Shown here: positions 34,477 to 45,100 of the stretch, piece after piece
Position numbering within the stretch: position 1 is the stretch's first letter
How the letters are laid out: each line of letters opens with the position of its first letter
DNA from: Commensalibacter papalotli (ex Servin-Garciduenas et al. 2014)
GTDB taxonomy: Bacteria; Pseudomonadota; Alphaproteobacteria; Acetobacterales; Acetobacteraceae
Length of the DNA: 64,000 nucleotides
NCBI RefSeq assembly: GCF_000527695.1
Contig: NZ_ATSX01000002.1
Coordinates: 351,472-415,471 of the forward strand
Direction: 5' to 3'
The notes under the pieces: model-generated
Told to the model about the DNA's origin: nothing
Database searches by the model: none
What the model saw: the letters and a program-made list of their open reading frames with translations, nothing else
Made by a program: the position numbers and the translations under genes

Positions 34477-36738
34477 TCATTTATGGTGATAGGTTGGAAC
34501 ATTTGGGTATTGCTGGCGCAAAAGACTAAGCTTTTCGACGCTTATAGCTTCACCTTCTTTACGTCCGCATCGGGGGCAGACATTATCAATAACACCGACA
34601 TATCCACAAACAGGGTCTCTGTCTAAGGGATGATTAATGGCACCATAACCAATGCCTTTGGATTGCATATGACGTATGATCGTTTCAAAAGCATCAAGAT
34701 TTTTACAAACGTCACCATCAAGTTCAATATAAGTAATATGACCACCATTTGTTAAGGCATGATAAGGTGCTTCTATATCAATTTTCTTATGTGTTTTTAT
34801 TGGAAAGTAAACGGGAACATGGAATGAGTTTGTGTAATATTCTCTATCTGTAATTCCTAGTATACTTCCGTATTTTTCACGATCCATCATAACAAAGCGT
34901 CCACTTAATCCCTCAGCTGGGGTTGCGATCAGGGAAAAATTAAGCTTTGTCTTTTTGGCTTGTTCATCCATACGTCCTCTCATATGAGAAATAATTTTCA
35001 GCCCAAGTTCTTGTGCTTCTTTACTCTCTCCATGATGAACCCCGATAAGGGCTTTTAGTGTTTCTGCAAGTCCAATAAAACCTGCGGTTAAAGTTCCGTG
35101 TTTTAATACTTCTTCAACTGTATCTTCCGAATTAAGCAAATGGGAATCAATCCAAATTCCTTGACCCATCAAAAAGGGATAATTTTTAACTTTTTTTTGA
35201 CTTTGAATTTTTAACCGATGTAATAATTGTTCGATAACCAGATCGATTTTTTCATCTAAAAGTGTAAAAAACAGATTAATATTGTGATCAGCGTCTAACC
35301 CTAATCGTGGAAGATTAATGGAGGTAAAACTTAAATTACCACGCCCACATATTTCAGTTCGATTTTCATCATGTGCATTACCCAGCACGCGAGTACGACA
35401 TCCCATATATGCGACTTCTGATTGATAAGAGTTAGGTTGGTAATATTGATAATTAAAAGGGGCATCTATAAAGCTGAAATTTGGGAAAAGTCGTTTAGCA
35501 GAAGTTGCCATAGCTTGTTTGAATAAATCGTAATTTGGATCAATTTTTTCAAAATTAACGCCAGATTTTACTTTGAAAATTTGTACAGGGAAAATAGGGG
35601 TCTCCCCATTTCCTAATCCTGCCTCTGTTGCTTTAAGAAGGTTATGAATTGCCATGCGCCCCTCTTCAGAAATATCAGTTCCATAATTGATAGAACTGAA
35701 AGGGACTTGGGCACCTGCTCTGGAATTCATAGTATTCAAGTTATGAATAAAAGCTTCCATTGCTTGATATGTACGACGGTCAGTATTGGCTAGGGCTTTT
35801 TTACAGGCATAATGATGTGCTGAAATAAGTGCTTCTGTTGAAACGGAAAGGTTGTTAACTTGTTTTAGTTTTGCTTCAAATTTAGAAATTAAATTAATAT
35901 GAATATCTTCTTGAAAATGAGATTTCAGGGTCTCTAGTAAAAGATTAATATCCTGCTCAGTCATATCGGTTTTAATTTGAAGATACATGGCGAGTATTTT
36001 CCAATATTCTTGTTTAAAGGTTTTTTTTACCCCTAATGCCATTGCATAATCAAAATTAGGAACACTTTGCCCCCCATGCATTTCGTTTTGATTGGCTTGT
36101 ATAGCAATACATGCAAGCGCTGAGTAGCTTTCTATAGAATTTGGCTCTCTTAAATATCCATGCCCTGTTGAAAAACCATTTTCAAAAAGGGTAATAAGAT
36201 CAATTTGACAGCAAGTAGCCGTCAACATATAGAAATCTTTGTCATGAATATGAATATCACCATTTTGGTGAGCTTTAGAAATATTAGGTGGCAGAATATA
36301 ATTATCTATAAAAAATTTTGATCCTTCTGAACCATATTTTAACATCGTTCCCATTGCTGTATCGCCATCTATATTGGCATTTTCTCTTTTAATATCAGCA
36401 TCTTTGGCAGAGCTATAGGTTAGTTTTTTATATATATCCATCAAATAGGTTTCACTATTACGGATTTTAGTATGCTCGGCACGATATAAAATATATGATT
36501 TAGCCGTATCAGCATAATCGTAATGGATTAAAGTTCGTTCAACTATATCTTGGATTTCTTCAACATGATTAACATGATCTTGGTTGATGTTTTGGCAAAC
36601 TTTCTCAGTTAAAAATAAATGATCTGTAGGTGTCATGTTTTCATCAAGTGTTGCATTATTGGCTTTGATGATTGCATTCAGAATTTTAACTTGGTCGAAA
36701 GGTGCTAGAGACCCGTCTCTTTTGATAATGTGTGTCAT
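34477..36738 (-). CDS. nrdD: Anaerobic (class III) ribonucleoside-triphosphate reductase large chain, lacking the glycyl-radical loop
   Basis: Reduces ribonucleotides under anoxia. The 753-aa protein has an N-terminal ATP-cone (about 1-95), the ATCCQIDL active-site strand, GGQSVPNFD, and EICGRGNLSFTSINLPRL with the radical-relay Cys. The C-terminal metal-ribbon region has C711, C721 and C724; the first of the usual four cysteines is replaced by Asp (HPLDRDPVCG). Normal NrdD then carries a glycyl loop (RRxxGYL), but this protein ends 29 residues after the ribbon. The loop is in the next gene. AAGG precedes the start. The promoter region carries a NrdR-type box. Confidence 0.93.
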   Translation of the reverse strand: MTHIIKRDGSLAPFDQVKILNAIIKANNATLDENMTPTDHLFLTEKVCQNINQDHVNHVEEIQDIVERTLIHYDYADTAKSYILYRAEHTKIRNSETYLMDIYKKLTYSSAKDADIKRENANIDGDTAMGTMLKYGSEGSKFFIDNYILPPNISKAHQNGDIHIHDKDFYMLTATCCQIDLITLFENGFSTGHGYLREPNSIESYSALACIAIQANQNEMHGGQSVPNFDYAMALGVKKTFKQEYWKILAMYLQIKTDMTEQDINLLLETLKSHFQEDIHINLISKFEAKLKQVNNLSVSTEALISAHHYACKKALANTDRRTYQAMEAFIHNLNTMNSRAGAQVPFSSINYGTDISEEGRMAIHNLLKATEAGLGNGETPIFPVQIFKVKSGVNFEKIDPNYDLFKQAMATSAKRLFPNFSFIDAPFNYQYYQPNSYQSEVAYMGCRTRVLGNAHDENRTEICGRGNLSFTSINLPRLGLDADHNINLFFTLLDEKIDLVIEQLLHRLKIQSQKKVKNYPFLMGQGIWIDSHLLNSEDTVEEVLKHGTLTAGFIGLAETLKALIGVHHGESKEAQELGLKIISHMRGRMDEQAKKTKLNFSLIATPAEGLSGRFVMMDREKYGSILGITDREYYTNSFHVPVYFPIKTHKKIDIEAPYHALTNGGHITYIELDGDVCKNLDAFETIIRHMQSKGIGYGAINHPLDRDPVCGYVGVIDNVCPRCGRKEGEAISVEKLSLLRQQYPNVPTYHHK

Positions 36739-36802
36739 AACATACCTTGAAAACGTAATGTTTAAAGAATCAAGATGTAATTTAAGAATGATTCTTAAAA
36801 TT

Positions 36803-36847
36803 AAACTATATATAGTATTTAAATATAAATCAAACTACTATTTGTAT
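36803..36847 (-). promoter_or_regulatory. NrdR-type box(es) upstream of nrdD
   Basis: The palindrome AAACTATATATAGTAT at 36803-36818 fits the NrdR consensus (acaCwATATATwGtgt). A weaker copy, AAACTACTATTTGTAT, begins 29 bases to its right at 36832. NrdR represses ribonucleotide reductase genes and binds paired boxes, usually about 31-32 bases apart, so the second box is slightly off the usual spacing. Confidence 0.6.
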
Positions 36848-37250
36848 GATTTTGATCACAATATATTTCAAAACGATTTTTGATGACTTTTTGTATGTAT
36901 GCAACAGCTATAGTTTTTAATTCGATTTTTTTTATTAAGGTTTTAAGAATTTATGAATTTTTTTTATGATTTATAATCATCACTGAAGGAAATAGAGCTA
37001 TATTTCAAAATAGATATAGTTCGATTAAATTATACTAACGGTGATTTTTTATAGACCTCAGTTCATGTTAATAAATGAGGTCTTAGATTCTTCTGATTCA
37101 TAATATATTTATGGATCAATAATATAAATTATTTTGATACTATCCTAAAATGGTCAGGATAAACAATTTAAAGTTTGAAACAAGAATTCTAACCATGATT
37201 TTTATAGAACCGAAGATGCAACAGCTAGTAAAGAAAAATATGATCTTTAA

Positions 37251-37293
37251 TTGCTTACTTGTAAGTTTAGTTCAATCTTTTACAAGTAAGCAA
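37251..37293 (-). terminator. Strong hairpin after the AIDA/Hint gene
   Basis: Perfect 14-bp inverted repeat TTGCTTACTTGTAA / TTACAAGTAAGCAA with a 15-base loop, just after the stop at 37302. The U-run on the minus strand is poor, so it is terminator-like rather than certain. Confidence 0.55.
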
Positions 37294-37301
37294 TATTTAT
37301 T

Positions 37302-40300
37302 TTAAACAGCAATAGACTGAATTTGTTTTTGTTTAAGAGGATATGCTCTATCAGAACAAACTTGAATAATTAATTTTCGTTCTTTATGATTATTGTCAGG
37401 CAGATTCAATAATGCTTTTCCTTTTGTCCAACGACAAGGTTGTTGTTCCAAAGTATGCCATCCTGGTAAATCATCTTGCGTTAGATGATTGGTCATATTA
37501 ATTACTTGTATATTATAGGCTGCACTTACGATTTGGATACTTCCAACTGAGATACCTAACTCATGACGGTTATCTTCAAAAGGTCCATCAATATCATTTA
37601 AGCGGCTTGTTCTGGATACAAGATAAACGCTTTTAATATTTTCATCAGGTAAAGGGAATATATATCGACCTTGAAAATGTGATATAGGTTCAATAGTTAA
37701 ACCATCTTGTGTAATCAAATGAAAATCAGGATCATGGGTAAGTTGTTTCTTATCTTGCATCATTGGTAAATCCATCTTTATAGCACGTTGCAATAACGTA
37801 TGATAAAGAGGTTCAACATAACTGCGATCAACCATTAAGGGGGCACCAGCATCTTTCCCCCAAGTTTTGGTTTTTTTTGGGCGTATTAAAATAGCACAAT
37901 CACCATGTTGATTAAATTGGGTTTGATTTCCTGTATCCAGATAACTCTCTGTTAACACTCCATTTGCCCAAATAACTGAATGCTCCTCTGTTTCAAAATG
38001 ATAATAAGTGTAGTTTGTAATCGAATAATCATAAAAAATACTATACCCATTCACAAACATACGAGCAGGGGTGAATTTTCCATTAAAAAACAAACAATGC
38101 TCAGGGGTAATTAATAGATCTTTGCAAGGAATACCTTCAGCAATAGCATCTTTTAAAATGCGTACAGGATACCCTGCTTCATCATCATGTAATGTTGGAT
38201 TAACTTTTACGGTTTTATTTCCGACCCAACGAACAGATTGAACATCTTCTTTATTTTGTTGCCAGTTAAAACTAAGGATTTTATCACCAATACGAATATC
38301 CTCTACCGCGATTTCTCCTTCAAGCGTTTTAATCATAGAACCCGCAAGAAAACAAACCTCATAAATTAAATTACCAGTTGAATCAGATGCAAGATGATAT
38401 CCTTCATTTTTGGCGCCAGGAATATTTAAGGAAATTTTATTACCATTATTAAGAATTAAGGTTACAAAATCACCATTGATATTTCCATTAACATCTTCAA
38501 AGGCTACGTTAGTAACATTAGAGGTTTGAATGCCTGCTAATTTAATTTGATCTGACCAACTCGTGCTTGCACCATCAAAATTGTTGATTAAGGTTGTTAC
38601 GATACCACCATTTTCAAGACCGGAAATAGTTAAGCCATGATTACCATTTCCGGGAAAATTGATTGTTCCACCAGCATCTGGATAAATTGTGGCATAACCC
38701 CCATGAAGAGTTATTTCACCATTTATTTTGCCACCAGAAGAAACCGTCAGTAACCCTCCGAGATCTACACTAGTAATAGAGCCACCTGAGGAAACTGTTA
38801 CATCTCCATTAGCATAAACATATGTATTAATGGCACTTCCGCCAGAAGAAACAATAAGCGATCCAACACTTGTATTAGAAATAATGGCTCCTGAGGCAAC
38901 TATAAGCGTCCCTTGAGCAAAAACCTGCGTATCAGACATAGTTGCTCCCGAAGCAACTATAATTTTAGCGCTAGTATAAACACTCGTATGAATAAAATTC
39001 ATATTAGAAGGGATTGTAAACTCCCCTCCGATACTTGCGTTATAAAACGTCACCCCTGAGGGGCCTATAAGATCGGCAGAGTTAATATATGCATTAGAAA
39101 TAGTGACCCCAGAGGAAACAGTTAGTTGTCCACCAGAGTAAATAAATATACCAGAAACATTCACCCCTAAAGCAACTGTTAACTGCCCTCCAGAGTTAAT
39201 AGTTGTATCAATAATACTTGCTCCTGAAGCAACTGAGATTTGCCCTCCAGAAAAAATTGTTACACGCGACGTAATTGCCCCTGAGGCAACTGTTAACTGT
39301 CCTCCAGAGTTAATAGTTGTATCAATAATACTTGCTCCTGAAGTAACTGAGATCTGCCCTCCAGAAGAAACAGATACACTAGATGTAATTGCTCCTGAAG
39401 CAACTGTTAATTGCCCTCCAGAAGAAACATATATACCAGAAATATTTATCCCTGAAGAGACCGCATATTGTACGCCAGATAAAATAGATATATTCGCGAC
39501 ATTTGCTCCTGAAGCTACTGTAAGTTGTGCTCCAGATAAAATTGATACATACTTAACATTTGCTCCTGGGGAAGCTGTAAATAGTCCTCCATCAGAAATC
39601 GTTATATCAGTAATACTTGCTCCAGAGGAAGCGGTAAACTCTGCTCCAGAGAGAATAATTGTACGAGAAACACTTGCTCCAGAGATAACAGAAAATAGAC
39701 CTCCAGAATAAATAGATGTATCAGAAACACTCCCTAATGCAGAAACTATAAATACTCCTCCAGAAGAAACCATTGTACGAGAAATATTTGCTCCAGAGAT
39801 AATTGAAAATAGACCTCCATCGGAAATCATTGTACCAGTAACAGTTGTTCCGGAGGCTGCGACAAACTCTGCACCAGAGAGAATGATTGTACGAGTAACG
39901 CTGCCATTTGAAGAAACTGTTAAATTTCCACCAGAATAAATAGATGTATCAGAAACACTTCCATAAGAAGTAACTATTAAATTCCCACCAGATAAAATAT
40001 TGGTATTAGAAGCATTCCCGTTTGAAACAACTGTTAATTTTCCGCCAGCATAAATGGATGTATCAGAAACTCTTCCATATGAAGATACCGTTAATTGTCC
40101 ATCAGATAAAATACTGGTATTAGAAGCATTCCCGTTTGAAACAACTGTTAATTTTCCGCCAGCATAAATGGATGTGTCAGAAACTCCTCCTAACGACGAT
40201 ACTGTTAATTGTCCTCCAGAATAGATGGATGTATTGGAAGCGTTTCCAAATGTAGAAACCGTTAACTGTCCTCCAGAATAGATGGATGTATTATAAGCAC

Positions 40301-40388
40301 TTCCAAATGTAGAAATTATAAGCTGTTCTCCATAGGAAATGGATATATTAGAAACAATTTCACCTGAGGAGACTACTGTGTTTGACAT
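37302..40388 (-). CDS. AIDA-repeat protein with Hint domain
   Basis: A 1028-aa protein. Residues 1 to about 600 are tandem repeats of about 20 aa (xxSGGQLTVSSGGxxxxTxI type) of the AIDA autotransporter class, forming a beta-solenoid. A linker strand region follows (about 610-675). Then comes a Hint domain starting at the Cys of CFLAGSMIKTLEGE (about 678), with TPEHCLF later, like Hint_2 proteins common in acetic acid bacteria. There is no N-terminal signal peptide and no outer-membrane barrel, so it is not a classical autotransporter. Secretion may use an alternative route. The Hint Cys suggests self-cleavage or linkage of the C-terminal 350 aa. Its target is unknown; adhesion is a guess. Confidence 0.8.
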   Translation of the reverse strand: MSNTVVSSGEIVSNISISYGEQLIISTFGSAYNTSIYSGGQLTVSTFGNASNTSIYSGGQLTVSSLGGVSDTSIYAGGKLTVVSNGNASNTSILSDGQLTVSSYGRVSDTSIYAGGKLTVVSNGNASNTNILSGGNLIVTSYGSVSDTSIYSGGNLTVSSNGSVTRTIILSGAEFVAASGTTVTGTMISDGGLFSIISGANISRTMVSSGGVFIVSALGSVSDTSIYSGGLFSVISGASVSRTIILSGAEFTASSGASITDITISDGGLFTASPGANVKYVSILSGAQLTVASGANVANISILSGVQYAVSSGINISGIYVSSGGQLTVASGAITSSVSVSSGGQISVTSGASIIDTTINSGGQLTVASGAITSRVTIFSGGQISVASGASIIDTTINSGGQLTVALGVNVSGIFIYSGGQLTVSSGVTISNAYINSADLIGPSGVTFYNASIGGEFTIPSNMNFIHTSVYTSAKIIVASGATMSDTQVFAQGTLIVASGAIISNTSVGSLIVSSGGSAINTYVYANGDVTVSSGGSITSVDLGGLLTVSSGGKINGEITLHGGYATIYPDAGGTINFPGNGNHGLTISGLENGGIVTTLINNFDGASTSWSDQIKLAGIQTSNVTNVAFEDVNGNINGDFVTLILNNGNKISLNIPGAKNEGYHLASDSTGNLIYEVCFLAGSMIKTLEGEIAVEDIRIGDKILSFNWQQNKEDVQSVRWVGNKTVKVNPTLHDDEAGYPVRILKDAIAEGIPCKDLLITPEHCLFFNGKFTPARMFVNGYSIFYDYSITNYTYYHFETEEHSVIWANGVLTESYLDTGNQTQFNQHGDCAILIRPKKTKTWGKDAGAPLMVDRSYVEPLYHTLLQRAIKMDLPMMQDKKQLTHDPDFHLITQDGLTIEPISHFQGRYIFPLPDENIKSVYLVSRTSRLNDIDGPFEDNRHELGISVGSIQIVSAAYNIQVINMTNHLTQDDLPGWHTLEQQPCRWTKGKALLNLPDNNHKERKLIIQVCSDRAYPLKQKQIQSIAV
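38760..40376. repeat. Tandem 60-base repeats coding the AIDA solenoid
   Basis: About 27 degenerate units of 60 bases. Some pairs are almost identical at 120-base spacing, for example the stretches starting near 39188 and 39308, and those near 40036 and 40156. Two-unit higher-order duplication is therefore recent and copy number may vary. Confidence 0.7.
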
Positions 40389-41042
40389 ATTGATTGCCTT
40401 GTAAGCAGAAAAATTACGAATTTAATACAAAGATTCTATCTATATATTTCTTAGTTTAAACTTAACCTGCTTTTGTTAAGTTTCGATATCAAATTTTCTA
40501 TAATTATAAATATATTTATTGATAGTTCAGAGGTTATAGTCGCTTCATTAGTAACTTAATGGTTTATTTAAAGCTTACCGATAATAATTGGTAAGTATTA
40601 GATAAAAAATATACATTCTTATTGTTTCGCTCATTGGTTGATAGCCAAAATGTGAGCGTTACTGCTAGAAGGACAATAATTAGAATATTTTAACCATTGC
40701 ATCTTAAAGTTATCATTAAACATTATACAATGATATAGGGTAGCGAAACAGGATTATGCGCGTCAGTTGTCACTAAATATAAACTAAACATTCGATCAAT
40801 CAGAGTTCAATAATAAGTATTTAATTAAAAGAGCTATCTCTGAGAACTTTATCCAGATTTATTATTTAGCTAATAACGAAAAATTATAAATATATATCCA
40901 ACATATAATGACTGGACAGATTAATAGAAGATTTCTATGGGGGAGTTGATCAGTTGAACTATACAACATCATGCTTAGAAAAAGCGAAGAGATTTTAAAA
41001 TATCGAACAAGAAATATAACTAGTGCAAAAATGAATATTTAT
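40389..41042. other. Intergenic region upstream of the AIDA/Hint gene
   Basis: About 650 AT-rich bases. No ORF of coding character is seen on either strand. It must hold the promoter of the Hint gene at its left end. No clear operator or RNA gene was recognised. Confidence 0.4.
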
Positions 41043-41077
41043 AAAAACATAAGATGCTTAATAAAAGCACCTTATGT
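41043..41077 (-). terminator. Terminator of the second PFOR operon
   Basis: On the minus strand a 13-bp stem with one mismatch (ACATAAGGTGCTT / AAGCATCTTATGT, five-base loop) runs into TTTTTATAAATA. It lies about 50 bases past the DHOD-like stop and ends the gltD-like/nifJ/DHOD-like transcript. Confidence 0.8.
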
Positions 41078-41127
41078 TGAAATATTATAATTTTATTTTA
41101 TGAAAAATCGTTATTCATTGATGTAAA

Positions 41128-42138
41128 TTATTTAGGATGAAAGGAACCAACTAATTTAATATAATGGCTACGTTCATAGGCTTGATTGTTTTTTAATTTC
41201 TGCCAGCTCATTTGACCACGCATTAACTTAAGATCTGTTTGTTGACGAGCTTTAAGCCACATGCAAAGACCATCAAGTAAAGCTTCAACATAGTTTGGAC
41301 CATGTCGTAATAGCGCACTGGTTGTCATTACTGTATCAGCTCCTGCCAATAAATATTTGACAACTTGTTGATAGTCATCAACGCCAGTTGAAGCTGCAAG
41401 AGATGCATTAACCCGTCGTGCTAATAATCCTATCCATTGCAGAGCAATTAACCCTTCACTCATGTTACTGAGGCTATAACGAGATGTTATATCCAAATTT
41501 TGTATATCTATATCGGGAGACATTATTCTATTGAATAAAACCAATCCATTTGCGCCTGCATCAATCATACGCTGAGCAAGATTCCCCATTGAGGTAAAAT
41601 AAGGAGATAATTTTACTGCCAAAGGAATATCGACATGCTTACGAATATTCGCGATAATACTAATATAACCATCCTCGATTTGTTGGCTTGAGATATTAAT
41701 ATTTGTAGGAACAGAGAAAATATTTAGCTCTAAAGCATCTGCACCAGCTTCTTGGATAAGTTTTGCATATTCTACCCAAGCACTATTTGTATATCCATTT
41801 AAACTGGCAATAACAGGCACAGAAACTGTTTTCTTAGCTGTTTCTACAAGTTTAAGATATGCTTCGGGGCCTACTCCATAAGGGCCTGAGGCAATATTAT
41901 CTATGGGTAAATAGCTGCTGGCTTCAGCAGAATGATAATGATGAAGTGTATCAAGCTCTTCAAAGGCATAATCGATTTGTTCTTGAAAAAGAGAGGGCAA
42001 TACAATTGCTGCTATTCCTGCTTTTTCAAGCGTTTTTAAATACTCCATATCTGTATGCATAGGTGAAGCAGAAGCGATGATAGGAGTTTTTAAGGTTAAA
42101 CCCAAATATTGACTGGTTAAGTCTATTTTTTGGTTCAT
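41128..42138 (-). CDS. Dihydroorotate dehydrogenase-like flavoprotein next to PFOR
   Basis: A 336-aa TIM-barrel flavoprotein of the DHOD-like group often found beside nifJ. Visible are PIIASASPMH near the N-terminus, VPVIASLNGYTN (about 108-119), GADALELNIF, PLAVKLSP (about 171-178) and a TGVDDYQQVVKYLLAGADTVMTTSALL phosphate-binding block (about 247-273, as separate segments). It begins two bases after the nifJ stop and is clearly in the same operon. True pyrimidine synthesis is unlikely given the context. A redox role with the PFOR module is inferred, but its substrate is not known. Confidence 0.78.
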   Translation of the reverse strand: MNQKIDLTSQYLGLTLKTPIIASASPMHTDMEYLKTLEKAGIAAIVLPSLFQEQIDYAFEELDTLHHYHSAEASSYLPIDNIASGPYGVGPEAYLKLVETAKKTVSVPVIASLNGYTNSAWVEYAKLIQEAGADALELNIFSVPTNINISSQQIEDGYISIIANIRKHVDIPLAVKLSPYFTSMGNLAQRMIDAGANGLVLFNRIMSPDIDIQNLDITSRYSLSNMSEGLIALQWIGLLARRVNASLAASTGVDDYQQVVKYLLAGADTVMTTSALLRHGPNYVEALLDGLCMWLKARQQTDLKLMRGQMSWQKLKNNQAYERSHYIKLVGSFHPK

Positions 42139-42140
42139 TT

Positions 42141-45100
42141 TTATACTCCCACACTTTCTCTTGCTGCTATACCTGATTCAAACGGATCCGGCTGAAAGCG
42201 ACTACCATCTCTTGCAGCCAAATCTTCATAAGTTCTGTAGCGTTCGTTTACCCAGTTCTGCGCCATTTTCATTAGATACTCTGCTTCTTTAGGATTGCTT
42301 TTTAACAATGCTTTATATCGGATTTCATTATATGCGTAGGTTGATAAGGGTAAATTGGGTTTATTAGAATCTAAACGGAAAGGATTTTGCCCATAAGTTC
42401 TCATTCTTGGGTCAAATCTAAAGAGAGGCCAATATCCCGTTTCAGTTGCTAGATGTTGTTGGTTCATTCCTTTTGTCATATCAATACCATGAGCAATACA
42501 ATGGCTATATGCTAAGATAATAGAAGGACCATCATAAGTTTCTGCTTCTCTAAAGGCTTGCAAGGTTTGCTGTGGATTTGCACCCATGGCGACTTGGGCC
42601 ACATACACATTACCATAAGCAATCGCTTGTAGTGCTAAATCTTTACGAGGCGTGTGTTTGCCTCCAGTAGCAAATTTAGCAATAGCTGCCATTGGTGTTG
42701 CCTTAGAAGCTTGCCCTCCAGTATTAGAATAAACTTCGGTATCTAACACGAGTATATTTACATTCTTACCACTGGCTAATACATGATCTAAACCACCATA
42801 ACCAATGTCATAAGCCCAACCATCACCACCAACAATCCAGATGCTGCGACGTACAAGATGATCTACCAAAGACAACATGTTTTGTACACGTGCATCCTTA
42901 TCTTTTAAGGGTAATAGTTTTACTTTCAGCTCGGCAATTCTTTCTCTTTGTCTACGAATTTCAGATTCTTGATCCTGAGGTGCGTGAATAATGTCATCAA
43001 TTAAAGAAGTATCTACTATATCTGCCAGTTCATTTAATTGTTTAACAGCAAGCTCTAATTGGTTATTTGCAGCTAGACGATACCCTAATCCAAATTCAGC
43101 ATTATCTTCAAATAATGAGTTAGACCAAGCAGGTCCACGCCCTTCATGATTTTTTGCCCACGGTGTTACAGGTAAATTACCGCCATAAATTGAGGAACAA
43201 CCCGTAGCATTCGCAACTTGCATGCGGTCGCCAAATAATTGACTTAATAATTTTAAATAAGGTGTTTCGCCACATCCAGCACAGGCACCTGGGAACTCAA
43301 AGAGTGGTTGTAGAAATTGCACGCCACGAACATTGGAAAAATCGACATCTGCTCTGTTATTTACAGGGAGTTTCTCAAAAAAATCAATATTCGCTTTTTC
43401 TTGCTTAAAAATATCTGCTTTATCAATCATATTAAGCGCTTTTGTTTCAGACTCAATAAGACTATATGCAGGACAAGCCTCAACACAAAGCCCACAGCCT
43501 GTGCAATCTTCAATATAAACCTGTAAAGTAAATCTGCTTTCAGGATACCCTCTGGCATTTACAGGAACAGATTGAAACCCTTCAGGAGCATTAGCGGCTT
43601 CTTTTTCGTTATAGTAACGAGAGCGAATGACTGAGTGAGGACAGACAAAGCTGCATTGGCCACATTGAATACAAAGATCAGAACGCCATTCAGGAATGAT
43701 ATCCGATACATTACGTTTTTCTAGGGCACAAGTGCCACTTGGAAAAGTACCATCTGCCGGAACTGCACTTACTGGAATAGAATCCCCTTCAGCAGCAAAC
43801 ATTTTTGCTGTGACTTGTTTAATAAAGTCTGAAGAATTTGCAGGAACGAGTGCTATTTTTTCAAGCTTGCTGGTTACTGTTTTAGGTACATCAACTTGTT
43901 GTAAATATTTTAAAGCACCATCAACAGCAGCATAGTTTTGTTGAACAACATGTTCACCTTTACGGCCATAACTTTTTTGAATATGTGCTTTGATGCTTTT
44001 AATGGCTTGGTCTTTATCTAAAACGCCAGAAATAGAAAAGAAACAAGTTTGTAAAATTGTATTTACCCTAAAGCCAAGGCCTAGTTCTTTGGCTACCGAA
44101 CTAGCATTAATGACATAGAATTGGATGTCTTTTTCGATAATCTGTTCTTGAACGTCTTTGGATAATTTATCCCATATTTCACTGGCATCATAAGGTGCAT
44201 TCAATAAAAAAACAGAATTATGAGAAGCCAGTTTTAAAATATCTTGTCGCTCTAAAAATTCAAATTTATGACATGCTACAAAATTGGCATGCTCAATTAA
44301 ATAAGGCGCATCAATAGGTTCTGGCCCAAAACGTAAATGAGATATTGTTTGCGCACCTGATTTATGAGAGTCATAAACAAAGAAGCCTTGAGCATAAAGG
44401 CCAGCATCATCACCAATAATTTTTACACTATTTTTATTAGCCCCCACGGTTCCATCAGCACCTAAACCAAAGAATACGGCTCTGGTGACTTTATCTGATT
44501 CTGGATTTAATGTTTTATCAAAAGTTAAACTGGTATGGCTGACATCATCATTAATGCCTATCGTAAAGCTGTTACGAGGATGTTCTTTATCTAGCTCTGC
44601 ATAGACAGCTATTGCCATTGCGGGAGTAAAGTCTTTGTTAGACAAACCATAACGCCCCCCAATGATAAGAGGCATTTCAGATATTTTTTTACTTGCAATT
44701 GCTTGAGCCATTGCCACAATAATATCTTGATATAAAGGCTCGCCAATGGAACCAACTTCTTTATGTTGCTCTAAAACTGCAATTTTTTTGACTGTTTTAG
44801 GTAGAACGTCCAGCAAATATTGAATAGAAAAAGGACGGAAAAGACGAACTTGGATAACGCCAACTTTTTCACCTTTTGCAGCTAATAATTTAGCAGCTTG
44901 AACAGCTGTTTTCGCACCAGCACCCATTAAAATTAAGATTTTTTCAGGATCTTCTGCACCATAATAATCAAACAGTTTATACTGACGCCCTGTTAATCTT
45001 GCGAATTCATTCATTGCATCTCGTAAAATATCAGGCACTTTCTCATAATAAGGGTTAACAGCTTCACGTGCTTGAAAAAAAGTATCTGGGTTATGGGCAG

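Larger units (their letters stand above)
36739..37301. other. Intergenic region upstream of nrdD and downstream of the Hint gene
   Basis: About 560 AT-rich bases with no gene. Next to nrdD it holds a perfect 17-base palindrome (36782-36798, TTAAGAAT-G-ATTCTTAA) and NrdR-type boxes. Further right are an 8-bp inverted repeat (37053-37060 with 37076-37083), a 6-bp one near 37141-37161, and a strong hairpin before the Hint gene stop. Confidence 0.5.

Noticed and set aside
36845..36870. FNR/Anr box upstream of nrdD
   Set aside because: TTGATCACAATAT shares only the left half of TTGAT-N4-ATCAA; the right half does not match.
41128..42138. Annotation as pyrD (pyrimidine synthesis)
   Set aside because: It is tightly linked to a PFOR operon and belongs to the DHOD-like group seen beside nifJ; no other pyr gene is near.
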